Shown in pieces: positions 36,441 to 45,112 of a DNA stretch of 64,000 bases. Position numbers and translations under genes: made by a program. Numbering within the stretch: the stretch's first letter is position 1; each line of letters begins with the position of its first letter. The notes under the pieces were generated by a model. The model ran no database searches. It was not told where the DNA came from and saw only the letters and a list, made by a program, of their open reading frames with translations. The stretch is taken from positions 62,001 to 126,000 of the forward strand of contig NZ_OLMK01000015.1 in NCBI RefSeq assembly GCF_900290235.1, written 5' to 3'. The stretch comes from Streptomyces sp. MA5143a (GTDB lineage: Bacteria; Actinomycetota; Actinomycetes; Streptomycetales; Streptomycetaceae).

Positions 36441-38854
36441 GCGGTCGGGCGAGGCTGGCGCTGTGCGCCTGGGCCGCCACGATCATGACGGCGTGCACCC
36501 TGCTGCCGCTGGTGGACCCGGAGACCTGGATCTTCCAGGCGGCCGTGATGCTGGCCGTGCAGAGCGGCGTGGGAGCGCTCGCCCGGCGGGTGCCGCTGGC
36601 CCGGGCGCTGACGGTGGCCGCGCAGGCCCTGGTCGTGCTGGCGATGCTGACGCTGGTCTTCGCCCGGCAGCAGGCCGTCGCCGGGCTGTTCCCGGGCCCG
36701 GAGGCGTTCCAGCACTTCGGTTCGCTGCTGCGGAGCGGTGCCGACGACGTCGGCCGGTACGCCATCCCGGCGCCGATGACGGACGGCATCCAGCTGATGG
36801 TGATCGGCGGTGTCCTGGTCATCGGCCTCATGGTCGACGCGCTCGCGGTGACGTTCCGCAGCGCGGCCCCGGCCGGTCTGCCGCTGCTGGCGCTCTACTC
36901 GGTGGCGGCGGGGCTGTCGGACGGCGCCGCGTGGCTGTTCTTCCTGATCGCCTCCGTGGGCTATCTGATGCTGCTGCTGGCCGAGAGCCGCGACCGGCTC
37001 TCGCAGTGGGGCCGGGTCTTCGGCGGCGCCGCGCGCCCTCCCGGCATGGAGAGCGGTGGCGCCGTCGCCCCGGTGCGCACCGGGCGGCGGATCGGCGCGG
37101 TCGCGCTGGGCATCGCCCTGGTGGTGCCGCTGGGGCTGCCCGCCCTCGACGGCGGACTGCTGGGTGGCGCGGGCGGCGGGATCGGCGCGGGCTCCGGGGG
37201 CGGCGGCACGATCTCCGCGGTGAACCCGCTGGTCCAGCTGAGCGAGAGCCTGAACGTCGACCAGGACCGCCAGGTCCTGTCGTACCGCACGAACACCGAC
37301 AACATGCAGGAGATGTATCTGCGGATCGTCTCCCTGGACGACTTCGACGGCACCTCCTGGAAGCCCACCGAGCGGTCCATCACCGGCGTCCCGGACGACT
37401 TCGGCACACCGAACGGCCTGGGTCCCGACGTCAAGCGGAACGAGATCGAGACCCGGATAGCGGCGGCGAAGGACTACGCGCAGAACTGGCTGCCGATGCC
37501 GTATCCGGTGACGTCGGTGGACATCGACGGCGACTGGCGGTACGAGCCGGTGGGCCGCACCCTCGTCGGTGACCACGGTCAGGACACCAAGGGCGCGCAG
37601 TACACGGTCAAGAGCCTGATCGTGCGGCCGACCGCCAAGCAGCTGGCCGCGGCGCCGGAACCGCCGCCGGCGCTGAAGCGGGAGTACACCGAGGTGCCTC
37701 CGTCGCTGCCGCCGGTGGTGGCGCGGACCGCCCGGGAGATCACGGCGGGCTCGGCGAACGACTACGAGCGGGCCGTGAAGCTCCAGGACTGGTTCGCGTT
37801 CAGCGGCGAGTTCACCTACGACACCGAGGTGCAGAGCGGCACCGGCTCGCGGGCGATCGCCCGGTTCCTCCAGGAGAAGGAGGGCTTCTGCGTCCACTTC
37901 TCGTTCGCGATGGCCTCCATGGCCCGCACGCTGGGCATTCCGGCCCGGGTCGCGGTGGGCTTCACACCCGGCACGCCGGAGGCGAACGGTTCGATGTCGG
38001 TGGGCCTGCGGGACGCGCACGCCTGGCCGGAGCTGTACTTCGAGGGTGTGGGCTGGACCCGCTTCGAGCCGACCCCGAACCGGGGCACGACCCCCGAGTA
38101 CACCCAGCCCGAGTCCTCCGGTGACAACGGCCTGCCCGATGTGCCGCGACCTTCGGCGTCGTCGTCCTCGGAGCCGTCCGCGCAGCCCTCGGAGAGCGAG
38201 AGCTGCACGGCGCAGCAGGTGCGTCTGGAGGGCGGCTGCTCGTCCGAGTCGGCGGCGGCCCTGCCGGGTTCCGACGACGAGGAGCGCGGGTTCTGGGGGC
38301 TGGTGTTCTTCTCCCCCTGGACGCTGCTGATCGTCCCCGGCGCGCTCGCGCTGCTCGCCCTCCCCCTGCTGCCGATGCTGTGGCGGATGCGGACGCGGTC
38401 GGTGCGGCTGGGCGCGCACGGGCGGACGCCCGACGAGGCGGCGGCTCACGCGCTGGGGGTCTGGCAGGAGGTGACCGACACGGCGTGGGACTACGGGATC
38501 GCGCCGGACGAGTCGCAGACGCCTCGCAAGGCCGCCGCGCGGATCGTGCGGCTGGGGCGGCTCGAACCGCGGGCCGAGGCGGCGGTGCACCGGCTGGCGG
38601 CGGCCGTGGAGCAGGTGCTCTACGCTCCGCAGCCGCAGGTGCCGGCGGGGCTCGCCCAGGACGCGCACGAGGTGGCGGCCGGGCTGCGGGCCCAGGTCGG
38701 CCGTCGGCCCCAGCTGCGGGCGCTTTTGCTGCCCCGTTCCACCGTCCGCGTGATCTGGGCGGTTTCGGCCCGCTGGTCGGCTCTCACGACCGAACTGGCG
38801 GCCCGTCGCCCGACCCTGCGCCGGCCGTCGGCCCCGACCGGCCAGAACAACTGA
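36437..38854 (+). CDS. Membrane transglutaminase-like protein (TgpA/DUF3488 family)
   Basis: 805 aa from ATG 36437. About six N-terminal transmembrane helices, an extracytoplasmic transglutaminase core, a further helix (about residues 620-650, LVFFSPWTLLIVPGALALLAL) and a C-terminal DUF4129-like cytoplasmic region. The Cys and His are visible in KEGFCVHFSFAMASMARTLGIPARVAVGF and LRDAHAWPELYFEGVGW. The position usually occupied by Asp (FDPTP) is Glu (FEPTP). It might cross-link or cleave envelope peptides; in Pseudomonas TgpA is essential. Third gene of the MoxR operon, followed by terminators. Confidence 0.9.
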   Translation: MSGRARLALCAWAATIMTACTLLPLVDPETWIFQAAVMLAVQSGVGALARRVPLARALTVAAQALVVLAMLTLVFARQQAVAGLFPGPEAFQHFGSLLRSGADDVGRYAIPAPMTDGIQLMVIGGVLVIGLMVDALAVTFRSAAPAGLPLLALYSVAAGLSDGAAWLFFLIASVGYLMLLLAESRDRLSQWGRVFGGAARPPGMESGGAVAPVRTGRRIGAVALGIALVVPLGLPALDGGLLGGAGGGIGAGSGGGGTISAVNPLVQLSESLNVDQDRQVLSYRTNTDNMQEMYLRIVSLDDFDGTSWKPTERSITGVPDDFGTPNGLGPDVKRNEIETRIAAAKDYAQNWLPMPYPVTSVDIDGDWRYEPVGRTLVGDHGQDTKGAQYTVKSLIVRPTAKQLAAAPEPPPALKREYTEVPPSLPPVVARTAREITAGSANDYERAVKLQDWFAFSGEFTYDTEVQSGTGSRAIARFLQEKEGFCVHFSFAMASMARTLGIPARVAVGFTPGTPEANGSMSVGLRDAHAWPELYFEGVGWTRFEPTPNRGTTPEYTQPESSGDNGLPDVPRPSASSSSEPSAQPSESESCTAQQVRLEGGCSSESAAALPGSDDEERGFWGLVFFSPWTLLIVPGALALLALPLLPMLWRMRTRSVRLGAHGRTPDEAAAHALGVWQEVTDTAWDYGIAPDESQTPRKAAARIVRLGRLEPRAEAAVHRLAAAVEQVLYAPQPQVPAGLAQDAHEVAAGLRAQVGRRPQLRALLLPRSTVRVIWAVSARWSALTTELAARRPTLRRPSAPTGQNN

Positions 38855-38877
38855 GGGCCTGGTCCCCAGGTCCGTAC

Positions 38878-38917
38878 GACTCTGCCCCCACCGGGTTCGC
38901 CGGGTGGGGGCAGAGTC
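38878..38917 (+). terminator. Hairpin terminator of the MoxR operon
   Basis: A 15-bp perfect stem (arms GACTCTGCCCCCACC at 38878-38892 and 38903-38917) with a 10-nt loop, starting 24 bp after the stop. Confidence 0.75.
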
Positions 38918-39011
38918 ATGTCGGGGCCGGGGTAGAGGTCCGGGCCGGGGCGCGTGGGACGGCGGACGGAGGCGCGGGGCGCCCGGCCCGCTGTTCGATT
39001 CCAGGCATGCG

Positions 39012-39045
39012 TGAAGGGTGACCGCCCTCCGGCGGTCACCCTTCA
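39012..39045 (-). terminator. Hairpin terminator after the DUF3040 gene
   Basis: A 15-bp perfect stem (arms 39012-39026 and 39031-39045, TGAAGGGTGACCGCC) with a CTCC loop, 41 bp beyond the minus-strand stop. Paired with the 38878 hairpin it insulates two convergent units. Confidence 0.7.
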
Positions 39046-39086
39046 TCTGTCTTCAGGTCTGGCGTGGAGTCCGGCAACCCGGGGGC

Positions 39087-39488
39087 TCAGTGGCCGCCCT
39101 GTTCGTCGCGGCGGCGCTGCCAGCGCTGTTCGATTCGATCCATCATGGAGCGGCGCTGTCGTGTCTGACGACGGGCACCGGCGGAGCCTGTGGGACCGGT
39201 GGGCTGCTCACCCGGCTTGGGGGCCTTGCGCCAACCGGTCACGGCGAGCACGGCGCAGCCCAGCATGACGAGGAATCCCACCACGCTGACCCAGATCTGC
39301 TGTGCGACCATTCCGGCCATGAGGAGCGCGATACCCACCAGAAAGCCCGCGACCGCCTGGTAGACCCGCCGCCGGGTGTACGTACGCAGCCCGCTTCCCT
39401 CAAGCGCTGACGCGAACTTGGGATCTTCGGCGTACAGCGCTCGCTCCATCTGCTCGAGCATGCGCTGCTCGTGCTCTGAGAGCGGCAC
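39087..39488 (-). CDS. DUF3040 membrane protein
   Basis: 133 aa, GTG start. The N-terminus MPLSEHEQRMLEQMERALYAEDPKFASAL is the DUF3040 signature; two transmembrane helices (about residues 43-62 and 67-84) and a basic tail follow. Small proteins of this family occur throughout actinobacteria; Mycobacterium Rv2169c lies at the same place near the dcw cluster. Function unknown. A role near the envelope is inferred only from the membrane segments and context. Confidence 0.88.
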   Translation of the reverse strand: MPLSEHEQRMLEQMERALYAEDPKFASALEGSGLRTYTRRRVYQAVAGFLVGIALLMAGMVAQQIWVSVVGFLVMLGCAVLAVTGWRKAPKPGEQPTGPTGSAGARRQTRQRRSMMDRIEQRWQRRRDEQGGH

Positions 39489-39765
39489 GGAGTCCTCCTC
39501 ATCGTGCGGTCGCCGGAGCGACCCGGGGGGTCCTCTTCAGGATAGGCAGGGAATCGCCCCCTTGAAACCCGCCCCTCTACGCCAATTCGCCAACCGGAAC
39601 CCGCCATGGCACCCCGACTCGCTGAGGTGTGGATTCCCCAGCGAACGGCCCGTCATGCCGGACGGTCTCCCTCGATCATACGGCTCCGAGCGCCCGATCG
39701 GGGGGCCTGTGGCGTACTCCATCCGCCGCCGCGCCCCTGATCAGGGGGCACGGCACAGGAGGAGC

Positions 39766-40536
39766 TCAGGCCTCGGCGTTCCCCCGGGTCTCTCCGAGCA
39801 CATGCAGTTGCGTGGCCACGGAGTGGAACGCGGGCAGTTCCGCGGCGGCGGCCTCCAGCTTGAGGAGGGCGTCCAGGGCACCCGGCTCGGTGTCGACCAG
39901 GACCCCGGGGACGAGGTCGGCGAAGACCCGGACGCCGTGGACGGCGGTCACCGCGAGACCGGCGTTCTCGACGAGCGCGGTGAGCTGCTCGGCGGTAAAA
40001 CGGTGGGGTACGGGATCACCCTCGCCCCAGCGTCCGTTCGGGTCGTCGAGTGCCTGCCTGGCCTCCTTGAAGTGGCCGGCGAGGGCCCGCGCGAGTACCG
40101 CGCCGCCCAGTCCGGCGGCGAGCAGGCTGAGGACGCCGTCGGGGCGCAGCGCGGCGACCGCGTTGCCGATGCCCTCGGCGGGGTCGTCGACGTACTCCAG
40201 GACGCCGTGGCACAGCACGGCGTCGTAGCCGCCGCGCTCGACGACGTCGAAGAGGCCGTGGGCGTCGCCCTGGACTCCCTGCACCCGGTCGGCGACACCG
40301 GCCTCGGCGGCCCGGCGCTCCAGCGCGAACAGCGCGTTGGGGCTGGGGTCGACGACGGTGACGCGGTGACCGAGGCGGGCCGCGGGCACGGCGAACTTGC
40401 CGCTGCCGCCCCCGGTGTCGAGCACGTCGAGCGACTCCCGCCCGGTGGCCTTCACTCGGCGCTCGAGGGCGTCCTGGAGAACGTCCCAGACCACGGCGGT
40501 ACGGAGGGAGGCGCGGGGGCGCGACGGGTCCGACAC
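39766..40536 (-). CDS. SAM-dependent class I methyltransferase
   Basis: 256 aa from GTG 40536, which has AGGAG about 10 bp upstream; an ATG at 40641 would add 35 residues without similarity. Motif I is LDVLDTGGGSGKFAVPAARLGHRVTVVDPS, then GDAHGLF and VLCHGVLEYVDDP, so it is a UbiE/SmtA-type fold. It lies in the conserved stretch between the DUF3040 and HEPN-like genes. The substrate cannot be told from sequence; tRNA or small-molecule methylation are both open. Confidence 0.85.
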   Translation of the reverse strand: MSDPSRPRASLRTAVVWDVLQDALERRVKATGRESLDVLDTGGGSGKFAVPAARLGHRVTVVDPSPNALFALERRAAEAGVADRVQGVQGDAHGLFDVVERGGYDAVLCHGVLEYVDDPAEGIGNAVAALRPDGVLSLLAAGLGGAVLARALAGHFKEARQALDDPNGRWGEGDPVPHRFTAEQLTALVENAGLAVTAVHGVRVFADLVPGVLVDTEPGALDALLKLEAAAAELPAFHSVATQLHVLGETRGNAEA

Positions 40537-40669
40537 GGCAGTTGACTCCTCGGCGCGGCACCGCCTGGTGTGCGGCGGAGCGGTGGGCTTGCTGGTTCCG
40601 TCGGCGGCCGGGGCCGTGACGGAGGTAACGGGTGCCCCCAACCCTAATGGGCGGCGCCGGGACGGTCGG

Positions 40670-41209
40670 TCAGCCCGCGTCGGGGACGCCTCCCCCTCCG
40701 TCCTGCCGGGGCTGGGGCAGGACCGGCTGGAGCACCAACATCCGCTCGACCAGGCGCAGGAACATCGCCACGTCGCGCATCAGGTCGTCGGCTTCCCGCG
40801 CGCTCGCCGCGCCCCGTATGCCCGCCTCGGCCCGCGCCCGGCGGGCGGCGCCGGAGGCGAACAGCGCGCTCCACTCGGTGAGTTCGGGTGCGATCTCGGG
40901 GAGCACTTCCCAGGCGCTCCGGATCTTCGCCCGCCGTTTCGAGGTGGGCTCGGGGCGGCCCCGTGCGGCGAGCACGGCGGCGGCGGTGCGCAGGGCGGCC
41001 AGATGGGCCGTCGCGTACCGCTCGTTGGCGGCTTGGAGGGCGGACGCCTCGTCGAGGCCGGCGCGGGCCTGGGCGAGGAGGTCGAGGGCGGCGGGCGGGG
41101 CCGTCGCCCGGCGCAGCACGGGGTGGACGTCGCTCGCCGGGCCGGTCAGTGAGGGGGCAGGGCCGCCGACACGGCGCCGACTGCCGGCTGCTGCGTGGTA
41201 CGTGGCCAT
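40670..41209 (-). CDS. SAV_6107 family HEPN-like protein
   Basis: 179 aa from ATG 41209, with a near-perfect AGGAGG 6 bp upstream. It is almost entirely helical: LDLLAQARAGLDEASALQAANERYATAHLAALRTAAAVLAARGRPEP resembles the HEPN-domain family named after SAV_6107, with a conserved WEVLPEIAPELTEWSALFASGA core. HEPN domains are often RNases or nucleotide-binding modules, but the RxxxxH nuclease motif is not obvious here. Divergent from the ATPase-YhgE operon across 177 bp. Confidence 0.8.
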   Translation of the reverse strand: MATYHAAAGSRRRVGGPAPSLTGPASDVHPVLRRATAPPAALDLLAQARAGLDEASALQAANERYATAHLAALRTAAAVLAARGRPEPTSKRRAKIRSAWEVLPEIAPELTEWSALFASGAARRARAEAGIRGAASAREADDLMRDVAMFLRLVERMLVLQPVLPQPRQDGGGGVPDAG

Positions 41210-41310
41210 GACGAACCTCCTGTCGTCTATGTGACGGCACGCTCTGACACGAGGTGCCGTATGTGCCCATCGTGAGGTATGCCACTGACAATCCGTTCTG
41301 ACCTGGGCTT

Positions 41311-41339
41311 TTGCTTCGATCGACAGTTCGCGGTAACTT
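41311..41339 (+). promoter_or_regulatory. Promoter of the ATPase-YhgE-TetR operon
   Basis: TTGCTT (41311-41316), a 17-bp spacer and TAACTT (41334-41339). The region is AT-rich against its surroundings and the spacing is ideal. It lies 48 bp above the ATPase ATG. Confidence 0.6.
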
Positions 41340-41343
41340 TTGC

Positions 41344-41357
41344 ACTGACCAGTCAGT
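41344..41357 (+). promoter_or_regulatory. Putative TetR operator
   Basis: ACTGACCAGTCAGT: perfect 6-bp arms around CA, starting 5 bp below the -10, so it covers the transcription start. TetR-family operators often have this form. The TetR gene is the third gene of the operon it would control, which suggests autoregulation. Confidence 0.6.
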
Positions 41358-41386
41358 TCAAAAAGGCATGAGGGGGTCCGGAGCAC

Positions 41387-42388
41387 ATGGACGAGCCGCC
41401 TACGACAGCCGCGGCGCCCACCGGGGAGGGCGGCGGCACCGCCGTCGGCGCCGAGGGCTTCGGGATGGAGGGCCCGCGCGGGTGGGTGTTCCGAGAGGTG
41501 GGGTTCCACGCCGAGCCCGGTTCATTGATCGCGATCGAAGGTCCTTCGGGGTCGGGCAGGACCTGTCTGCTGCTCGCCCTCACCGGGCGCATGAAACCGA
41601 GCGAGGGGCACGCCACGGTGGGCGCCCTGCGGCTGCCGAAGCAGATGGCCGCCGTCCGCCGGATCAGCGCCCTCGCCCATGTCCCGGGCGTCACGGACCT
41701 CGACCCGGCGCTCACCGTCGGCGAGCACCTGCGGGAACGCGCGCTGCTGCAGCGGCGGTTCGACGGCTCGCTGCGCGGACTGCTCCGGCCCCGCCGAGAG
41801 CGCGTGGCGGAGGCCGAGGGCCGGATCGACGCCGCGCTGGCCGCCGCCGGGCTCGACCGGGCGTCGCTGCCCAAGGGCGAGCGGACCGCCGTGCGGGACC
41901 TGGACCGGGTGGAGGCGCTGCGGCTCTCGCTCGCCCTGGCCCTCATCGGCCGGCCCCGCCTGCTCGGCGTCGACGACACCGACCTGAAGCTCTCCGAGGC
42001 CGAACGGGCCGAGACCTGGGCCCTGTTGCGGTCCCTCACCGAGGCCGGGACCACGGTCGTCGCGGTGTGCAGCGAGGCCCCGGAGGGCGCGCTCGTCGTG
42101 TCCACGGCGAAGAGAAACGAGACCGGGACGGACACGGGGGCGGGGACCGAGGCCGCGACCACGACCGGGGCAGGCAGCCGAGGCAAGACCGAGGACAAGG
42201 CCGAGCCCCGGACCGGAACCGAAGCCGAAGCCGAAGCCGCGGCCGACATCAAGGCCGACACCGAGACCGGGGCCGAGCCCGACATCGACACCGGGGCCGG
42301 GCCCCACACCAGGACCGCCTCCCGGGCCGACCGCGGTGACGACGACAAGGAGATGGGCGATGCGATCGCCGAAACTCGCCTCGCTTGA
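41387..42388 (+). CDS. Degenerate ABC-type ATP-binding protein with acidic repeat tail
   Basis: 333 aa. Residues 20-240 are an ABC nucleotide-binding fold: Walker A is intact (IEGPSGSGRTC). The signature region is DLDRVEALRLSLALALIG, without LSGGQ. Walker B is LLGVDDTD, with Asp for the catalytic Glu, and the H-loop His is missing (VVAVCSEAP). Hydrolysis may be weak or absent. From about 240 to the end is a Thr/Glu/Ala/Asp/Gly repeat tail (TGTDTGAGTEAATTTGAG), likely disordered. The gene overlaps the YhgE gene by 29 bp. It may be the ATPase partner of that membrane protein; this is inference. Confidence 0.75.
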   Translation: MDEPPTTAAAPTGEGGGTAVGAEGFGMEGPRGWVFREVGFHAEPGSLIAIEGPSGSGRTCLLLALTGRMKPSEGHATVGALRLPKQMAAVRRISALAHVPGVTDLDPALTVGEHLRERALLQRRFDGSLRGLLRPRRERVAEAEGRIDAALAAAGLDRASLPKGERTAVRDLDRVEALRLSLALALIGRPRLLGVDDTDLKLSEAERAETWALLRSLTEAGTTVVAVCSEAPEGALVVSTAKRNETGTDTGAGTEAATTTGAGSRGKTEDKAEPRTGTEAEAEAAADIKADTETGAEPDIDTGAGPHTRTASRADRGDDDKEMGDAIAETRLA

Positions 42389-44444
42389 GCTCAGGCGGTT
42401 CGGGCGGGGGAAGCTCCCGCGCGCCGCGCTGGCCTCGCTCATGCTGCTGCCGCTGCTGTACGGCGCCCTGTACCTGTGGTCCTTCTGGGACCCGTACGGC
42501 CGGCTGGACCGCATCCCGGTGGCGCTGGTGAACGACGACAAGGGGGCGTCGGTCGGCAAGCAGAAGCTCAGGGCCGGCGACGACATCGCCGAGGGCCTGC
42601 GGGACAGCGACACCTTCGAGTGGCACGAGGTGAGCGCCGATCAGGCCCGCGAGGGCGTCGAGGACGGCACGTACTACCTGTCGCTGACCATGCCGTCGGA
42701 CTTCAGCCGGCGCATCGCGTCCAGCTCCGGTGACGCGCCGGAGACGGGCGCCCTCCAGGTCCGTACGAACGACGCGAACAACTACATCGTCGGGCAGATC
42801 TCCCGAACCGTGTTCTCCGAGGTGCGCACGGCGGCGTCGACGAAGACGTCACGGTCGTTCCTGGACCGGATCTTCATCTCCTTCTCCGACATCCACGAGA
42901 AGACCCAGAAGGCCGCGGACGGCGCCGACGACCTCAAGGGCGGCATCGACAAGGCGGAGAAGGGCTCCAAGGACCTCGCCGACGGGCTGAAGGCCGCCAA
43001 GGACGGCAGCGGCAAACTGTCGGGCGGCCTCTCCGACCTGGACCAGGGCGCGGGTGACCTCCAGGACGGTGCCCAGCAGGTCGCGAACGGCACCCAGAGC
43101 CTCGCCGACAAGGTCAACAAGTCCGCCGACCAGGTCCGGCCCTTCCTCGACGAGAACAGCGACACGATCACCGACACCGCGACCCTGGTCGCCGACTCCG
43201 CGGCGACGATCCGCAACCACCTCTCGGCGTTCGTGACCACGGCCCCGGCCGCCGCGACCGGCACCCGGACCGCCTCCGAGACCCTCGACGACGTCTACAA
43301 GCGGCGCTGCGAGGACGCGGTGCTGCCGGACGCGGCCTGCGCGGACCTGAAGAAGGCGAAGGAGGCGGCCGCGGAGGCGGCCCGGCTCGCCGAGGACGTC
43401 AACACCGTGGTGAAGAACTACGACGGTGACCTGAAGGCCTTCAAGAAGGATCTGACGACCCTGGAGCGGCAGGCCCGCGCCCTGGCGAAGGCCGCGCCGA
43501 ACCTGTCCGGGGACCTCGACGACGCCGTCACCAAGGTGAACGCGCTCAACAAGGGCGCCACGAAGGTCGCCAAGGGCGCCAAGACGCTGCACACCGGCCT
43601 GGGCACCGCCAAGACGGGCGCCGAGGACCTCGACACCGGCGTCGGCGACCTGAAGACCGGCGCGAACGACCTCAAGGGCGGCATGTACAAGCTGGCCGAC
43701 GGCTCCGGCAAGCTCGCGGGCGGGCTGCACGACGGCGCCGACCGGATCCCGGACTACGACGAGAAGGACCGCGACCGGCGCACCGAGGTGATGGCCGACC
43801 CGGTCCGACTGGCCAGCAAGGACCTCCACAAGGCGCCCAACTACGGCACCGGGTTCGCCCCGTACTTCATCCCGCTGTCGCTGTGGGTGGGCGCGATGGT
43901 GGCGTACATGCTGATCCCGCCGCTCAACCGGCGTGCCCTCGCGGCGGGTTCCCCGGCCTGGCGGGTCGCGCTGGCGGGCTGGCTCCCCGTGGCCGCCCTC
44001 GGTGTGCTGCAGACGGTCGCGCTCATGGCGGTGCTGCACTGGGCGGTGGGCCTGCAGATGGCGCGGGCGGCCGGGACGGTGGGCTTCCTGTTCCTGGTGA
44101 CGGCGTGCTTCGCGGCGATCGTGCAGTGGCTCAACGCACGCTTCGGGGCCGCGGGCCGGATCCTCGTCCTCGCCTTCCTGATGCTCCAGTTGACGTCCGC
44201 GGGCGGCACGTACCCCGTGCAGACCAGCCCGGACTTCTTCAACGCGGTCCACCCGTTCCTGCCGATGAGCCACGTCGTGGACGCCCTGCGGCGGCTGATC
44301 ACCGGCGGCGGTCTGGGCCCGGTCTGGCAGGCCTGCGCCGTGCTGCTGGCGTTCACCGCGGGCGCGCTCGCCCTGACCGCCGTGTCGGCCCGCCGCAAGC
44401 AGGTGTGGACCCTCGACCGACTGCACCCGGAGTTGACTCTGTGA
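42360..44444 (+). CDS. YhgE/Pip family membrane protein
   Basis: 694 aa from ATG 42360 (MRSPKLASLELRRFGRGKLP) with AAGGAGA upstream. One N-terminal helix (about 22-42) is followed by a large extracytoplasmic region. That region has many DLKGG/DLQDG/ADGLK-type heptads (about 190-480), the tandem coiled-coil repeats of YhgE/Pip proteins. Five or six C-terminal helices follow. The relatives are the phage-infection protein Pip and ABC-2-like exporters. It is encoded between an ABC-like ATPase and a TetR regulator, as in TetR-controlled exporters. The substrate is unknown. Confidence 0.88.
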   Translation: MRSPKLASLELRRFGRGKLPRAALASLMLLPLLYGALYLWSFWDPYGRLDRIPVALVNDDKGASVGKQKLRAGDDIAEGLRDSDTFEWHEVSADQAREGVEDGTYYLSLTMPSDFSRRIASSSGDAPETGALQVRTNDANNYIVGQISRTVFSEVRTAASTKTSRSFLDRIFISFSDIHEKTQKAADGADDLKGGIDKAEKGSKDLADGLKAAKDGSGKLSGGLSDLDQGAGDLQDGAQQVANGTQSLADKVNKSADQVRPFLDENSDTITDTATLVADSAATIRNHLSAFVTTAPAAATGTRTASETLDDVYKRRCEDAVLPDAACADLKKAKEAAAEAARLAEDVNTVVKNYDGDLKAFKKDLTTLERQARALAKAAPNLSGDLDDAVTKVNALNKGATKVAKGAKTLHTGLGTAKTGAEDLDTGVGDLKTGANDLKGGMYKLADGSGKLAGGLHDGADRIPDYDEKDRDRRTEVMADPVRLASKDLHKAPNYGTGFAPYFIPLSLWVGAMVAYMLIPPLNRRALAAGSPAWRVALAGWLPVAALGVLQTVALMAVLHWAVGLQMARAAGTVGFLFLVTACFAAIVQWLNARFGAAGRILVLAFLMLQLTSAGGTYPVQTSPDFFNAVHPFLPMSHVVDALRRLITGGGLGPVWQACAVLLAFTAGALALTAVSARRKQVWTLDRLHPELTL

Positions 44445-44479
44445 CCGCGCACGGCACGGTTCCTGTGACAATCAGGGCC

Positions 44480-45112
44480 ATGGAAAGCAGCAACGCCCCC
44501 GGCGGCACAGGCGGGGGCCGCCGCGAGGCGACCCGGCAGAAGCTCTACGAGGCGGCCGTCACGCTCATCGCGGAGCAGGGGTTCTCCGCCACGACGGTCG
44601 ACGAGATCGCCGAGCGCGCCGGCGTGGCCAAGGGCACCGTCTACTACAACTTCGCCAGCAAGTCGGTCCTCTTCGAGGAGCTGTTGCGGCACGGCGTGGG
44701 GCTCCTCACCGCGTCGCTGCGGGAGGCGGCCGACCGCAGCGCCGAGGGCGGCGGCAGCAGGGTCGACGCCCTGGACGCGATGATCCGGGCCGGACTGGTC
44801 TTCATCGACCGCTACCCGTCCTTCACGCAGTTGTACGTGGCCGAGCTGTGGCGCACCAACCGGGCATGGCAGTCCACGCTCATGGTCGTCCGGCAGGAGG
44901 CGGTCGCGGTCGTGGAGAAGGTGCTCCGCGAGGGCGTCGAGGCGGACGAGTTGAGCGACGAGATCGACATCGGCCTCACGGCGTCGGCCCTGGTCGGCAT
45001 GGTCCTGGTGGCCGCCCTGGACTGGAAGGCGTTCCAGCCGGAGCGCTCCCTGGACGACGTGCACTCGGCGCTGTCGCGACTGCTCCAGGGCCGGGTCAGC
45101 GGCAACCGGTAG
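44480..45112 (+). CDS. TetR/AcrR family transcriptional regulator
   Basis: 210 aa from ATG 44480. The helix-turn-helix is at residues 16-60 (TRQKLYEAAVTLIAEQGFSATTVDEIAERAGVAKGTVYYNFASKSVLFEELL). The C-terminal ligand domain resembles TetR_C regions of efflux repressors. It lies 35 bp behind the YhgE gene in the same direction. It probably represses the operon through the palindrome at 41344-41357 until a ligand releases it; this is inferred from position. Confidence 0.92.
   Translation: MESSNAPGGTGGGRREATRQKLYEAAVTLIAEQGFSATTVDEIAERAGVAKGTVYYNFASKSVLFEELLRHGVGLLTASLREAADRSAEGGGSRVDALDAMIRAGLVFIDRYPSFTQLYVAELWRTNRAWQSTLMVVRQEAVAVVEKVLREGVEADELSDEIDIGLTASALVGMVLVAALDWKAFQPERSLDDVHSALSRLLQGRVSGNR

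Noticed and set aside
38985..39010. A GTTCGATTCC T-loop-like sequence suggesting a tRNA
   Set aside because: No acceptor, D or anticodon stem can be built around it.
35948..39046. A 1032-codon minus-strand frame across the DUF58 and TgpA genes
   Set aside because: Shadow frame; Arg/Pro/His/Gln-rich without domains, while the plus strand carries clear families with coupled starts.
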